Origin: Mycobacterium sp. ACS1612 | GTDB taxonomy: Bacteria; Actinomycetota; Actinomycetes; Mycobacteriales; Mycobacteriaceae | Direction of reading: 5' to 3' | NCBI RefSeq assembly: GCF_001667505.1 | Contig: NZ_LZHZ01000066.1 | Location: 1 to 64,000 of the forward strand | Length of the DNA: 64,000 nt | Shown: piece after piece, positions 16,110 through 26,210 of the stretch | Numbering within the stretch: position 1 is the stretch's first letter | Layout: each line of letters starts with the position of its first letter | The notes under the pieces: generated by a model | Told to the model about the DNA's origin: nothing | Seen by the model: the letters and a program-made list of their open reading frames with translations, nothing else | The model's database searches: none | Made by a program: the position numbers and the translations under genes

Positions 16110-18197
16110 TCACTCCCTACGCAGCAGGTTCAGTCGTTGGTCGGCGGGCACCTGGGGCATGTTCAGCACATGGGCGACCGCCCGCGCCGGGTCGATGCGG
16201 ACGTAATTCGATTGGCCCCATTGGTATTCGTCACCGGTTATCTCGTCACGTACCCAGAATCTGTCGTAGGGCTCCATGCCGAGCGCGCCCATGTCGAGCC
16301 ACAGTGTGGCCTCCTCAGGTCCGAACGGGTTCAGCGTCACCACCACCAGCACCTGATCGCCGGTGAGCGGGTCGAACTTGCTGTAGGCCAACAGCGCATC
16401 GTTGTCGGGGTGGTGGAACTTGATCGTCCGCAGTTCGTGTAACGCCGGGTGCACACGCCGAATCTCGTTGAGCCGGGTCAAAAACGGCTCGAGCGACTCG
16501 CCGTCGGCCAGCGCCGCCTCGAAGTCGCGTGGCCGCAGTTCGTACTTCTCCGAGTCCAGGTATTCCTCGCTGCCTTCGCGCACCGGGCGGTGCTCGAACA
16601 GCTCGTAGCCCGAATACACGCCCCACGCCGAGCTCATCGTGGAGGCCAGCACGGCGCGGATCGCGAACATCCCCGGCCCGCCGTGCTGCAGGCTCTCGTG
16701 CAGGATGTCGGGGGTGTTCACGAACAGGTTCGGCCGCGCCTCGTCGGCGTGCTCGGCGATCTGCTGACCGAATTCCGTCAGCTCCCATTTCGAGGTGCGC
16801 CACGTGAAATACGTGTAGGACTGCGTGAATCCGAGTTTGGCCAGCCCGTACAGCCGCGCAGGCCTGGTGAACGCCTCCGACAGGAACAGCACGTCGGGAT
16901 CGAGGTTCTTCACCTCGCCGATCAACCAGGCCCAGAAGTTCGGCGGCTTGGTGTGCGGATTGTCGACGCGAAACACCTTGACACCGTGCGAAATCCAGAA
17001 CCGCACGACCCGGAGCACCTCCTGGTAGAGGCCCGCCGGATCGTTGTCGAAGTTCAGCGGATAGATGTCCTGGTACTTCTTCGGGGGATTCTCCGCATAC
17101 GCGATGGTCCCGTCCGGCAGCACGGTGAACCACTCGGGGTGCTCGCGTGCCCACGGATGGTCAGGTGCGCACTGCAGAGCCAGGTCCAGCGACACCTCCA
17201 TCCCGTGATCGCGTGCGGCCGCGACGAAGTCGTCGAAATCCTCGATGGTGCCCAGTTTCGGGTGGACCGCGTCGTGGCCACCCTCGTCGCTGCCGATCGC
17301 CCACGGCGAACCGACGTCGTTGGGTGCGGCGGTCACGCTGTTGTTGCGGCCCTTGCGGTGCACCTTGCCGATCGGGTGGATCGGTGGCAGATACACGACG
17401 TCGAAACCCATCTTCGCGATGCGCGACAACTCCTTGGTCGCCGTGGCGAAGGTGCCGTGCACCGGATTGCCCTGGGCATCCCAGCCGCCGCTCGACCGGG
17501 GAAAGAATTCGTACCATGCGCTGAGCCGTGCCAGCGGCCGGTCTACCCAGACGCCGTATTGCTGTCCGCGCGTGATCAATTCGCGCAGCGGATACTGTTC
17601 GAGCACCTCGGCGACTTCCTCGGAAAGCGCGGCGCCTGCGCGGGCGAACGGATCGCCGGGTGCGCGTAGTCGGGCGGCCGCATCGATCAGCGGGTAGCGG
17701 TGCTGACGCGGGGCGCCGGTGGCTGCGCGCTCGAGCAACCTCGCGCCGACCAGCAGGTCGTTGTTCAGCTCGCTTTCGCTTTGACCCGCGTCCAGCTTCG
17801 CCGTGACGTTCTTACGCCAGGTCGCGATCGGATCGCCCCAGCCGTCGACGCGGAACGTCCACAACCCGACACTGTCGGGACTGAACTGGCCGTGGAATAC
17901 GTCCGGTGTCCGGCCCATCGCCATCGGCAGCAGCTGCGGCCTTATCCGCGGCGCGGGGCTGACCACCTTTTCGATCGGCACAGCCTCGGCCGGTTTGGCC
18001 AAGCCAGGCGGGTCCGCGGTCAGCTTGGGATACGCGCTGCCGTGGTAGCGCACCACCAGCGTCGCCGACACGGCGTCGTGGCCTTCGCGCCACACCGTCG
18101 CCCGGACGGGAACGATCTCGCCCACCACCGCCTTGGCCGGATAGCGTCCGCCAGATACGACAGGTTCGACGTCGTCGATGCCGATGCGACCGGCCAC
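16110..18197 (-). CDS. glgE: Alpha-1,4-glucan:maltose-1-phosphate maltosyltransferase
   Basis: A 695-aa GH13_3 enzyme that extends alpha-glucans with maltose-1-phosphate, the key step of the GlgE pathway for capsular and cytosolic glucan. Nucleophile Asp412 (VFRVDNPHTKP), acid/base Glu441 (LFLSEAF) and Asp497 (NTPDILH) are all present, with the N-terminal all-beta and dimerisation domains typical of the family. It is the first gene of glgE-glgB and diverges from glgP across 190 nt. It is the orthologue of Rv1327c. Confidence 0.95.
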   Translation of the reverse strand: MAGRIGIDDVEPVVSGGRYPAKAVVGEIVPVRATVWREGHDAVSATLVVRYHGSAYPKLTADPPGLAKPAEAVPIEKVVSPAPRIRPQLLPMAMGRTPDVFHGQFSPDSVGLWTFRVDGWGDPIATWRKNVTAKLDAGQSESELNNDLLVGARLLERAATGAPRQHRYPLIDAAARLRAPGDPFARAGAALSEEVAEVLEQYPLRELITRGQQYGVWVDRPLARLSAWYEFFPRSSGGWDAQGNPVHGTFATATKELSRIAKMGFDVVYLPPIHPIGKVHRKGRNNSVTAAPNDVGSPWAIGSDEGGHDAVHPKLGTIEDFDDFVAAARDHGMEVSLDLALQCAPDHPWAREHPEWFTVLPDGTIAYAENPPKKYQDIYPLNFDNDPAGLYQEVLRVVRFWISHGVKVFRVDNPHTKPPNFWAWLIGEVKNLDPDVLFLSEAFTRPARLYGLAKLGFTQSYTYFTWRTSKWELTEFGQQIAEHADEARPNLFVNTPDILHESLQHGGPGMFAIRAVLASTMSSAWGVYSGYELFEHRPVREGSEEYLDSEKYELRPRDFEAALADGESLEPFLTRLNEIRRVHPALHELRTIKFHHPDNDALLAYSKFDPLTGDQVLVVVTLNPFGPEEATLWLDMGALGMEPYDRFWVRDEITGDEYQWGQSNYVRIDPARAVAHVLNMPQVPADQRLNLLRRE

Positions 18198-18387
18198 CCC
18201 ATCACTCCTTACACTGACGCGGCCCCGGAGCCATGCGGCCGCTGTGCTTGTCGTCTGGTCTCGAATCGGTGCCTCGTGGACATCCTCAGCGCCCTATACC
18301 CACCGTAGTGGCCAGCCGAACCCAATGGAGGTGAAGCGATTGCCCACCGCACTGCGCCGAGCCGATTAGTCAGTAAGGTTGAGTCAC

Positions 18388-21000
18388 GTGAAAGCACTCC
18401 GCCGGTTCACGGTCCGCGCACATCTTCCCGATCGTCTGACTGCGCTCGAACGTCTTTCGATCAACCTGCGTTGGTCCTGGGACAAGCCGGCCCAGGACCT
18501 GTTCGCCGCCATTGACCCGGAGCTGTGGAAGCAGGTCGGCTCCGATCCGGTCGCGCTGCTGGGGCAGGTCGCCCCGAAGCGCCTGGACGAGCTCGCCGTC
18601 GATGAATCCTTCGTGCACCGTCTCGACGCGCTGGCCGCAGACCTGGACAATTACCTGACCAAACCGCTTTGGTACCAGCAAGAGCAGAACCAGGGGACGC
18701 AGCTGCCCCACGGCATCGCGTACTTCTCCATGGAGTTCGGGGTTGCCGAAGTGCTGCCCAACTACTCGGGTGGGTTGGGCATTTTGGCCGGCGACCACCT
18801 CAAATCCGCGTCCGATCTCGGGCTGCCTTTGATCGCGGTCGGGTTGCTGTACCGCTCCGGGTACTTCCGGCAGTCGCTGACCGCCGACGGCTGGCAGCAT
18901 GAGAGCTACCCGTCACTGGACCCGCAGGGGTTGCCGCTACGGCTGCTGACCGACCGCGCGGGCGACCCGGTGTTGGTCGAGCTGGCGATGCCGGATTCCA
19001 ATCAGCTGCGGGCCCGCGTCTGGGTCGCGCAGGTGGGCCGAATTCCATTGCTGCTGTTGGACTCCGACATTCCGGAGAACGACCACGAGCTGCGTGGGGT
19101 CACCGATCGGCTCTACGGCGGAGACCAGGAACACCGCATCAAGCAGGAGATCCTGGCCGGCATCGGCGGCGTGCGCGCGATCCGGGCCTACGCCGCGCTG
19201 GAGGGCCTGCCCGCCCCCGAGGTGTTCCACATGAACGAGGGTCACGCCGGTTTCCTCGGCGCGGAGCGCATCCGTGAACTGATCGACGCCGGTCTTGACT
19301 TCGACACCGCGCTGACGGTGGTGCGGTCGTCGACCGTATTCACCACGCACACCCCGGTGCCGGCGGGCATCGACCGTTTCCCGGTGGAAATGGTCAAGCG
19401 CTACTTCGGCGGCTCGGCGGATGGTCCGGCGGGGGAGATGTCGCGGTTGTTGCCCGGGGTTCCGCTGGACCGGATCATCGCGTTCGGCGCCGAGGACGAC
19501 CCGGCGATGTTCAACATGGCGCACATGGGCCTGCGGCTGGCGCAGCGCGCCAACGGGGTGTCGAGGTTACATGGACGCGTCAGCCGGTCCATGTTCAACG
19601 AGTTGTGGCCGGGCTTCGACCCTGGCGAGGTGCCGATCGGCTCGATCACCAACGGGGTGCACGGTCCGACGTGGGCGGCGCCGCAGTGGCTCGAACTCGG
19701 CCGCGAGTTGCTCGGCAGCGAGGATCTGGGCTCGTTGACCGAGCCGGACACCTGGCAGCGGCTGCAGCAGGTCGACACCGGTCACATGTGGTGGATCCGC
19801 TCACAGTTGCGGGAAGCCCTTGTCAGGGACGTACGCGCCCGGCTCCGTCGGTCATGGCTGGAGCGCGGAGCGTCGGAGGCCGAACTCGGTTGGATCGCAA
19901 CGGCTTTCGATCCTGACGTGCTGACCATAGGGTTCGCCCGACGGGTGCCGACGTACAAACGGCTGACCCTGATGCTTCAGGACCCGGTCCGGCTCGAGCG
20001 GCTGCTCGTCGACGAAAAACATCCGATTCAGCTGATCGTGGCCGGCAAGTCGCACCCCGCCGATGACGGCGGCAAGGCGCTGATCCAGCAGGTCGTGAAG
20101 TTCGCCGATCGTCCGGAGGTGCGCCACCGCATCGCGTTCCTGCCCGACTACGACATGTCGATGGCCCGTCAGCTGTATTACGGCTGCGACGTCTGGCTGA
20201 ACAATCCGCTGCGTCCGCTGGAGGCCTCGGGAACGTCGGGCATGAAAAGCGCTCTCAACGGTGGCCTCAACCTGTCCATCCGCGACGGCTGGTGGGACGA
20301 GTGGTACGACGGCGAGAACGGCTGGGCCATACCGACCGCGGACGGGTTGCTCGACGAAGGCCGTCGCGACGACATCGAGGCCGCGGCGTTGTACGACTTG
20401 ATCGAGCAGTCGGTGGCGCCGAAGTTCTACGACCGCGACGAGCACGGTATCCCGACGCGCTGGGTGGAGATGGTGCGCCACACGCTGATGGCGCTGGGGC
20501 CGAAGGTGCTCGCGTCGCGGATGGTGCGCGACTACACGGAGAAGTACTACGCACCGGCGGCGCAGTCGTTGCGCAGGACCGTCGAACCGGGCGCCGACGG
20601 CGAGCCGTTCGGCGCTGCGCGCGAGTTGGCCGCCTACCGGCAGCGGGCGCAGGAGGCGTGGCCGAAGATCCAGATCACCGACGTCGACAGTTACGGCCTT
20701 CCCGACACGCCGCTGCTGGGCTCGGAGTTGACGCTGACGGCGACGGTGCAGCTGGCCGGCCTGCGGCCTGACGAGGTAGTGGTTCAGGCGGTGCTCGGCC
20801 GGGTGGACGCTGGCGACGCGCTGGTGGACCCGGTCACGGTGCCGATGGCCCACACCGGCACGGCCGACGGCGGCAACGAGGTGTTTTCGACGACCACGCC
20901 GCTGCCGGTGGCAGGTCCGGTCGGATACACGGTGCGGGTGCTGCCGCATCACCCCTTGTTGGCAGGCGACAACGAACTCGGCCTCGTCACGCTGGCGTGA
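18388..21000 (+). CDS. glgP: Glycogen/alpha-glucan phosphorylase
   Basis: An 870-aa GT35 phosphorylase that releases glucose-1-phosphate from alpha-glucan. The PLP-binding segment EASGTSGMKSALNGGLNLSI carries the Schiff-base Lys. The start is GTG at 18388, giving an N-terminus (VKALRRFTVRAHLPDRL) like Rv1328; AAGG upstream is the ribosome site. The stop overlaps the start of the Vgb-like gene (GTGA). Opposed to glgE-glgB, it lets synthesis and breakdown be controlled from one intergenic region (18198-18387), in which I found no clear operator. Confidence 0.93.
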   Translation: MKALRRFTVRAHLPDRLTALERLSINLRWSWDKPAQDLFAAIDPELWKQVGSDPVALLGQVAPKRLDELAVDESFVHRLDALAADLDNYLTKPLWYQQEQNQGTQLPHGIAYFSMEFGVAEVLPNYSGGLGILAGDHLKSASDLGLPLIAVGLLYRSGYFRQSLTADGWQHESYPSLDPQGLPLRLLTDRAGDPVLVELAMPDSNQLRARVWVAQVGRIPLLLLDSDIPENDHELRGVTDRLYGGDQEHRIKQEILAGIGGVRAIRAYAALEGLPAPEVFHMNEGHAGFLGAERIRELIDAGLDFDTALTVVRSSTVFTTHTPVPAGIDRFPVEMVKRYFGGSADGPAGEMSRLLPGVPLDRIIAFGAEDDPAMFNMAHMGLRLAQRANGVSRLHGRVSRSMFNELWPGFDPGEVPIGSITNGVHGPTWAAPQWLELGRELLGSEDLGSLTEPDTWQRLQQVDTGHMWWIRSQLREALVRDVRARLRRSWLERGASEAELGWIATAFDPDVLTIGFARRVPTYKRLTLMLQDPVRLERLLVDEKHPIQLIVAGKSHPADDGGKALIQQVVKFADRPEVRHRIAFLPDYDMSMARQLYYGCDVWLNNPLRPLEASGTSGMKSALNGGLNLSIRDGWWDEWYDGENGWAIPTADGLLDEGRRDDIEAAALYDLIEQSVAPKFYDRDEHGIPTRWVEMVRHTLMALGPKVLASRMVRDYTEKYYAPAAQSLRRTVEPGADGEPFGAARELAAYRQRAQEAWPKIQITDVDSYGLPDTPLLGSELTLTATVQLAGLRPDEVVVQAVLGRVDAGDALVDPVTVPMAHTGTADGGNEVFSTTTPLPVAGPVGYTVRVLPHHPLLAGDNELGLVTLA

Positions 21001-21848
21001 GTCCCGCGCTCAAGGTCGGTGTGGACGGTGGGCCGTACGCGCTCGCGCTCGGCCAGGACGAGGCGATGTGGGTGACGTTGGTGCACGCGGGGGCGATCGC
21101 CCGGGTGACCGACGGCGGCGACGTCACGGTATATCCGGTCGACGCGCGATCGCGGCCGTCGATCATCGCAGCCGGGCCCGACGGCGCGATGTGGTTCACC
21201 TGTACCGGTGACGACCGCATCGGCCGGATCACGATGGCAGGCGAATTGACGATGTTCCAACTGGGCGAGGACACCGGTCCGTACGGCATCACCGCAGGCC
21301 CCGACGGGGCGATGTGGTTCACCGCGATGACGTCGGGTGAGATCGGCAGGATCTCCGTGGACGGCGAACTGTCCGGGGAGACGGCGGTCGGTGGCGCACC
21401 GTCGATGATCGTCACCGGCCCCGACAACGCGTTGTGGTTCACCCTGAATCAGGGCAACGCGATCGGCCGGTTCGCTGTCGCAGACGGCTTGACCGTGCGC
21501 GAATTGCCAACGGCGGCAGCGGGTCCCGTCGGGATCGCCGCGACACACGACGATGCGGTGTGGTTCACCGAGATCCTGGCCTCCAAGCTCGGCCGCATTC
21601 CGATGGATGACGCGATTCAGGAGATGGAGCTGCCCGGAAAGCCGCATGCGGTGGTCGCCGATCCGGACGACGGGGTGTGGGTCAGCCTGTGGGGCGCAGA
21701 CCAGATCGCGCGGGTCAGCGGGGACGGCTCCGACGTCGTCACCATCGACGTTCCCCCTGGCAGTGAGCCGCACGGGTTGGCGATCGGCGCCGACGGTGCA
21801 CCGTGGGTGGCGCTGGAATCCGGCTTCGTGCTGCGAATGCCCACCTGA
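20997..21848 (+). CDS. Virginiamycin-B-lyase-like beta-propeller protein
   Basis: A 283-aa protein made of about six repeats of the pattern GPDGAMWFT...GRI, the blade motif of streptogramin lyase (Vgb). In Vgb the catalytic residues sit in PHG/WFTE-type blades. Here GKPHAVVADPDDGVWVSLWG and EPHGLAIGADGAPWVALE keep the two His and a late Glu, but the WFTEWG Glu is replaced (WVSLWG), so lyase activity is doubtful. The GTG start overlaps the glgP stop, so it is translated with glgP; a link to glucan metabolism is inference. It has no signal peptide and is cytosolic. Confidence 0.8.
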   Translation: MSPALKVGVDGGPYALALGQDEAMWVTLVHAGAIARVTDGGDVTVYPVDARSRPSIIAAGPDGAMWFTCTGDDRIGRITMAGELTMFQLGEDTGPYGITAGPDGAMWFTAMTSGEIGRISVDGELSGETAVGGAPSMIVTGPDNALWFTLNQGNAIGRFAVADGLTVRELPTAAAGPVGIAATHDDAVWFTEILASKLGRIPMDDAIQEMELPGKPHAVVADPDDGVWVSLWGADQIARVSGDGSDVVTIDVPPGSEPHGLAIGADGAPWVALESGFVLRMPT

Positions 21849-21969
21849 ACTCGGTCCGGTCACGCTCGGATAAAGACTCGCTGACTTCCGGCCCGCCTTT
21901 GCCGGGTGTGATCGGGCGGTCGGGTAATGATCCAAGGCGGAATGTGTTCCGGCCGAGGAGGGCTGCGCT

Positions 21970-22677
21970 GTGCTGGTTCATCCGATGGCCGTGCTGACCG
22001 TCTGCGCGTTGCTCTGCGCTTCGGCCCCGCCGAGCGCGTCCGCCGACCCCGATACCGAAGCGGTCGCGGCCGAAGCCGCCGCGCCTGCCGACGAAGGCTG
22101 GGTGGAGTCGTCGCCGCCCGCGACCACCATCGCACCCGACGGCTGGACCCAAACGGTATCGGCAAAAAACGAACTGCAGCGGGTGATTTCACCGCTGACG
22201 ACGGCGGTCTCGTCGCGCGAATACCAAGTGGGTGGCACGTACAGCGGTGCGCTCTCCGGGCCCGAGGACGCCGAACCTCCGTCCGGCACGCTCGAGGTGG
22301 GCTACCAGATCGGCTGTGGCATAGACATGAGCACGTCCAACGGCGTCTCGCTGACCGGCACTGTGGGGTTGAACCCGTCGGTCGGAGTGGTTGGCACCGA
22401 CGTCATCTCGCCGCTACCCGAGGGCATCATTCCCGGGGTCGGCTCCAACCTCGGAGGCGGTGTGACGGTCGGTCTCAAGCCTGGGCTCATCAACACGATT
22501 CCGGTGTCCAAGAAACAGTTCCGCGGCTTCGACCCCTGGATACTGATCGACGGGTTCCGCATCAAGATCGACGGCTGCGTCGGCGAATCCTTCATCCGCT
22601 CGTACTCGTTTTTGACCCGGTCGACAGATGTGTCGGACGTCGTCACCGCGTGGTACGGCGTGACGAAGAAGGTCTAG
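21970..22677 (+). CDS. MspA-family outer-membrane porin
   Basis: A 235-aa protein: signal peptide (AVLTVCALLCASAPPSASA), an Ala/Pro/Glu-rich insert of about 25 residues, then the MspA fold with TQTVSAKNELQRV, VSSREYQVGGTYSG, LEVGYQIGCGIDM and the C-terminal DGCVGESFIRSYSFLT. MspA porins form octameric channels through the mycolic-acid outer membrane for small hydrophilic solutes and are typical of fast-growing mycobacteria. The insert makes it longer than MspA itself. The GTG start follows GAGGAGGG by 7 nt. It stands as its own transcription unit. Confidence 0.9.
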   Translation: MLVHPMAVLTVCALLCASAPPSASADPDTEAVAAEAAAPADEGWVESSPPATTIAPDGWTQTVSAKNELQRVISPLTTAVSSREYQVGGTYSGALSGPEDAEPPSGTLEVGYQIGCGIDMSTSNGVSLTGTVGLNPSVGVVGTDVISPLPEGIIPGVGSNLGGGVTVGLKPGLINTIPVSKKQFRGFDPWILIDGFRIKIDGCVGESFIRSYSFLTRSTDVSDVVTAWYGVTKKV

Positions 22678-22711
22678 TTCGTCGGCGAGATCGACGTGTA
22701 AGTTTCGGCGT

Positions 22712-24160
22712 TCAGCGGAAGCGCTTGAAGCAGCGGTCCTCGTCACCGAGCACGCCGACCCGGAACGCGTCGATCCGCGAGAACCCGGACGGCACCGACT
22801 CGCCGTTGACGTCGCTGGCGGCCAGGCCGTTGGTCAAGATGCCCGACACCGCCTCGTCGACGTCGCCGGCTGTCAGCGCGATGGTGTTGCCGTCGGGTGT
22901 CGTGATGCTCTTCGACATCTTGACGGTCGCCACTCCGGTGAGGCACGCCGTGCGCAGCGCGGCCTCGGCGTTGTCGAGGACGACGCCGCCGCGTGCGTGC
23001 TGCAGCGCCTGCATGTATCGGGACACCAGAACCGAGTAGGCGGTGTTGTCCCCGCTGGCCAGGCCGACGCCGTTGTCGCTGTCCGACTGCGCGCCCATCA
23101 CTTCGAGTTCCTCGAGGTCGACGACGATCGTGTTGGTGGCCGGACAGTACGACGCGGGCGGACTGGGCCGCGCGTCAGGGCAACCTTTGGCGTCGGCGGC
23201 GTTGAAGCTCAGCTTCGGCGGGTTCGCGGGCGCGAACACGATGCCCATCGCGTCGATGATCGACTGCACCGATTCCTTCGTGATCGGCAGTTCCCCGGTC
23301 TGGTCCTCGGGCAGCAGCACCGGGAGATCGCCGCGCCGCTGGCCGATTTCGCGCATGTCGATCGCGGCGCACGCCGACGGCCCGTCGGTGAAGCCGAACT
23401 GGAATGCCGAAAGGCGCTCGAACGCCGAACCGTGTTCGTCCACACCGGCTTCCGGATCACCCGCGGCGAACAGCGGGTCGCGGAACGCGATCACGGCCGC
23501 CAGTACGGTGTTCAGCCCCTCACCCGTGGACAGCGTGAACCGTGGTGATTTGTCCTCGGCCACCCAGCGCATGTAGGCACCGGCGAAGCAGTCGGCCTGC
23601 TGCTCCTTGACCAGGGTTGGAGTGCCCTTCTTGTTGACGCCCGCCTGATGCTGGACCGCGTGACCGTACTCGTGGGCGAGCACCATCGTGACACCCATGT
23701 CTCCGTAGGCCTTTCGCAACGCGGGCAGCAACTCGCCGCGGTCCCAGCCGATCGTGTCGTCGTCGTAGCAGAACGCGGCGTTGACGATTCCGTAGGTGTC
23801 CTCGCCGCAGAACGACGTGCCGTCGAAACCGTTTGCGTCCCAAGAGATCAACGCTTCGACAGGGGTGAACTGCCCGTCGAACGTGTCACCGTACACCTGG
23901 CTCCAGTAGTCTTCGATGTCGCTGACAGCGTTGGCGGCCAGCTTGTCGATCTGACCGTTGTCGGTGCCTTCGACGTCGCGCACATCGCCCTTCGCATCGG
24001 GTCGCAGCCCGGTAGGGCCGTCGCTGGCGGGCATGCCTGCGACGTGGAACGGGTCGTCGAACACCGAGACCGCCTTGCCCTGAAGGGTTGTGGTGCACGC
24101 GGGAAATGCCAGCACGGTGCAGGCCGCGATCGCGGCACCTATGACCCGGCCCCTTGCCAT
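22712..24160 (-). CDS. Putative neutral zinc metallopeptidase, lipoprotein
   Basis: This 482-aa lipoprotein (lipobox FPAC, Cys22) has the zinc-binding HEYGH at about 163-167 and a downstream Glu in LVKEQQADCFAGAY as probable third ligand, the signature of the YpfJ-like neutral zinc metallopeptidase family. The C-terminal 250 residues are less conserved. It should act outside the membrane; the substrate is unknown. It lies 22 nt downstream of dinG on the same strand, so it may be transcribed with it. Confidence 0.85.
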   Translation of the reverse strand: MARGRVIGAAIAACTVLAFPACTTTLQGKAVSVFDDPFHVAGMPASDGPTGLRPDAKGDVRDVEGTDNGQIDKLAANAVSDIEDYWSQVYGDTFDGQFTPVEALISWDANGFDGTSFCGEDTYGIVNAAFCYDDDTIGWDRGELLPALRKAYGDMGVTMVLAHEYGHAVQHQAGVNKKGTPTLVKEQQADCFAGAYMRWVAEDKSPRFTLSTGEGLNTVLAAVIAFRDPLFAAGDPEAGVDEHGSAFERLSAFQFGFTDGPSACAAIDMREIGQRRGDLPVLLPEDQTGELPITKESVQSIIDAMGIVFAPANPPKLSFNAADAKGCPDARPSPPASYCPATNTIVVDLEELEVMGAQSDSDNGVGLASGDNTAYSVLVSRYMQALQHARGGVVLDNAEAALRTACLTGVATVKMSKSITTPDGNTIALTAGDVDEAVSGILTNGLAASDVNGESVPSGFSRIDAFRVGVLGDEDRCFKRFR

Positions 24161-24182
24161 GCAGGCAGCTTAATGAAAGCTG

Positions 24183-26210
24183 TCAGCCTGCGCGCAGACG
24201 TTCGAGTGCTTCGCGCACCCGATTCGAGTCGGTCGTGGCCCAATACGGCGGCAGCGATGCGCGCAGGTAACCGCCGTAGCGGGCAGTCGCCATCCGCGAA
24301 TCCAGCACCGCGACCACACCGCGGTCGTCGACGCGTCGCAGCAGACGCCCTGCTCCCTGCGCCAGGAGCAGGGCCGCATGGCTGGCGGCGACGGCCATGA
24401 ACCCGTTGCCGCCGCGCGCCGCCACCGCACGCTGCCGCGCGGTCAGCAGCGGGTCGTCGGGCCGGGGAAACGGAATGCGGTCGATGAGCACCAGCGACAG
24501 CGAAGGACCGGGCACGTCCACGCCCTGCCACAGCGACAGCGTGCCGAACAGCGACGTCTCGGGATCGTCCGCGAACTGCTGCACCAACGCCGACGTGGCG
24601 TCGTCGCCCTGGCACAACACCGGGGTGTCGAGTCGGTCGCGCATGATCTCCGCCGCGGCCTTGGCCGCCCGCATCGACGAGAACAGCCCCAGCGTCCGGC
24701 CACCCGCGGCGGTGATCAGCGCCTCGATCTCGTCGAGTTGCTCGGCCGACCCGGTGCCGTCGCGCCCAGGCGGCGGCAGATGCGCGGCCACGTAGAGGAT
24801 GCCCGACTTGGCGTGCTCGAACGGCGACCCGACGTCGAGGCCGCGCCACTTCACCTCGTCGCCTGCCAGCCCCCACGCCGACGCCATCGAGTCGAAGGTG
24901 CCGCCGATGGTCAGTGTCGCCGACGTCAGCACCGCGGTGGTGTGCTCAAAAAGCCTGCCGCGCAACAGACCTGCGACCGACAGCGGCGCCACCCGCAGCA
25001 CCGCACGGTTGTCGTCACGCTCCAGCCACACCACGTCGTCTCGGTCAGGGATGGCGGGCACGAACGACGTCAGGATTCGGGTCGCGGTGTCGCTGATGTC
25101 GGTCAGCGCGGTCACCGCCTCGGCGCGCGCCGACGCCGCCGCCGGATCGCTGGGCGCCGTATCGATCGCCGAACGCGCCCTGCTCGCGGCGTCGCGTAGC
25201 GCGGTCAGATAGGTGGTCATCTCGTCGTCCAGCACGTCGATGCGGCCGGCAGTCGCGTCGTGGATCGCCGACGACAACGTCGCCGCCGCGGCGTCCAGGC
25301 GCTGCACGAGTTCGGGATCGATGAGCCTGCTGACGCGGCGCTGAGCGACGCCGAGCGAGGTGGCCGACAACTCGCCGGTGGCCACCCCGGTCACCCGGTC
25401 GACCAGTTCGTGCGCCTCGTCGACGACCAGCAGGTGGTGTTCGGGAAGGACGGCGGCGTCGGTCATCGCATCGATCGCCAGCAGCGCGTGGTTGGTGACG
25501 ACGACATCGGCGTGGCCCGCCTTGTCGCGGGCACGCTCGGCGAAACAGTCGGTGCCGAACGGGCACCGGGCCATCCCGATGCACTCCCGCGCCGATACCG
25601 ACACCTGCGACCACGACCGGTCCGGCACGCCCGGGATCAACTCGTCGCGGTCGCCGGTGTCGGTGTGCGACGACCACGCGATCAGCCGCTGCACGTCGCG
25701 GCCCAACGCGCTGGCGGCCATCGGCTTGAACAGCTCCTCCTGCGGCCCGTCTTCCGGCTCAGTCGCGGCTCCATTGTGGATCTTGTTCAGGCACAGGTAG
25801 TTTCCGCGCCCCTTCAGCAGCGCGAAGTCGGGCCGACGAGGCAGTACGTCGGCGAGCGAATCGGCAAGCCGGGGCAGGTCGCGATCGACGAGTTGGCGCT
25901 GCAGGGCGATGGTGGCGGTCGACACCACCACCGGCTCTTCGGCTTCGACGGCCTTGGCGATCGCTGGCACCAGGTAGGCCAGCGACTTGCCGGTGCCGGT
26001 GCCCGCCTGCACGGCGAGGTGCTCGCCGGTGTCGAATGCGCGCGCAACGGCCTCGGCCATCTCGATCTGGCCACTGCGCTCGCTACCGCCCAGCGCGGCG
26101 ACCGCCTTGGCCAGCAGTTCGGTGACGTCCGTGACTTCTCCTAGCGGGACGGCGGGATCATCCGGGTCGGGACGGCGGGCTCGCCCTTCGACAGTTTCAG
26201 GCCGTCCCAT
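24183..26210 (-). CDS. dinG: DinG-family ATP-dependent DNA helicase
   Basis: A 675-aa XPD-like superfamily 2 helicase. Walker A is AGTGTGKSL. Iron-sulfur cysteines lie in NYLCLNK, ARECIGM and ARCPFGTDC. The Walker B box is VVDEAHEL and the C-terminal motif VI segment is GAGRLLRR. It unwinds structured DNA and R-loops with 5'-3' polarity in characterised relatives. The start is unusual: the only in-frame canonical start before the conserved domain is ATG 26210, which overlaps the 3' end of pncB by 70 nt. The family N-terminus would begin near 26135, where AGGAG is followed only by non-canonical codons. It is the orthologue of Rv1329c. Confidence 0.9.
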   Translation of the reverse strand: MGRPETVEGRARRPDPDDPAVPLGEVTDVTELLAKAVAALGGSERSGQIEMAEAVARAFDTGEHLAVQAGTGTGKSLAYLVPAIAKAVEAEEPVVVSTATIALQRQLVDRDLPRLADSLADVLPRRPDFALLKGRGNYLCLNKIHNGAATEPEDGPQEELFKPMAASALGRDVQRLIAWSSHTDTGDRDELIPGVPDRSWSQVSVSARECIGMARCPFGTDCFAERARDKAGHADVVVTNHALLAIDAMTDAAVLPEHHLLVVDEAHELVDRVTGVATGELSATSLGVAQRRVSRLIDPELVQRLDAAAATLSSAIHDATAGRIDVLDDEMTTYLTALRDAASRARSAIDTAPSDPAAASARAEAVTALTDISDTATRILTSFVPAIPDRDDVVWLERDDNRAVLRVAPLSVAGLLRGRLFEHTTAVLTSATLTIGGTFDSMASAWGLAGDEVKWRGLDVGSPFEHAKSGILYVAAHLPPPGRDGTGSAEQLDEIEALITAAGGRTLGLFSSMRAAKAAAEIMRDRLDTPVLCQGDDATSALVQQFADDPETSLFGTLSLWQGVDVPGPSLSLVLIDRIPFPRPDDPLLTARQRAVAARGGNGFMAVAASHAALLLAQGAGRLLRRVDDRGVVAVLDSRMATARYGGYLRASLPPYWATTDSNRVREALERLRAG

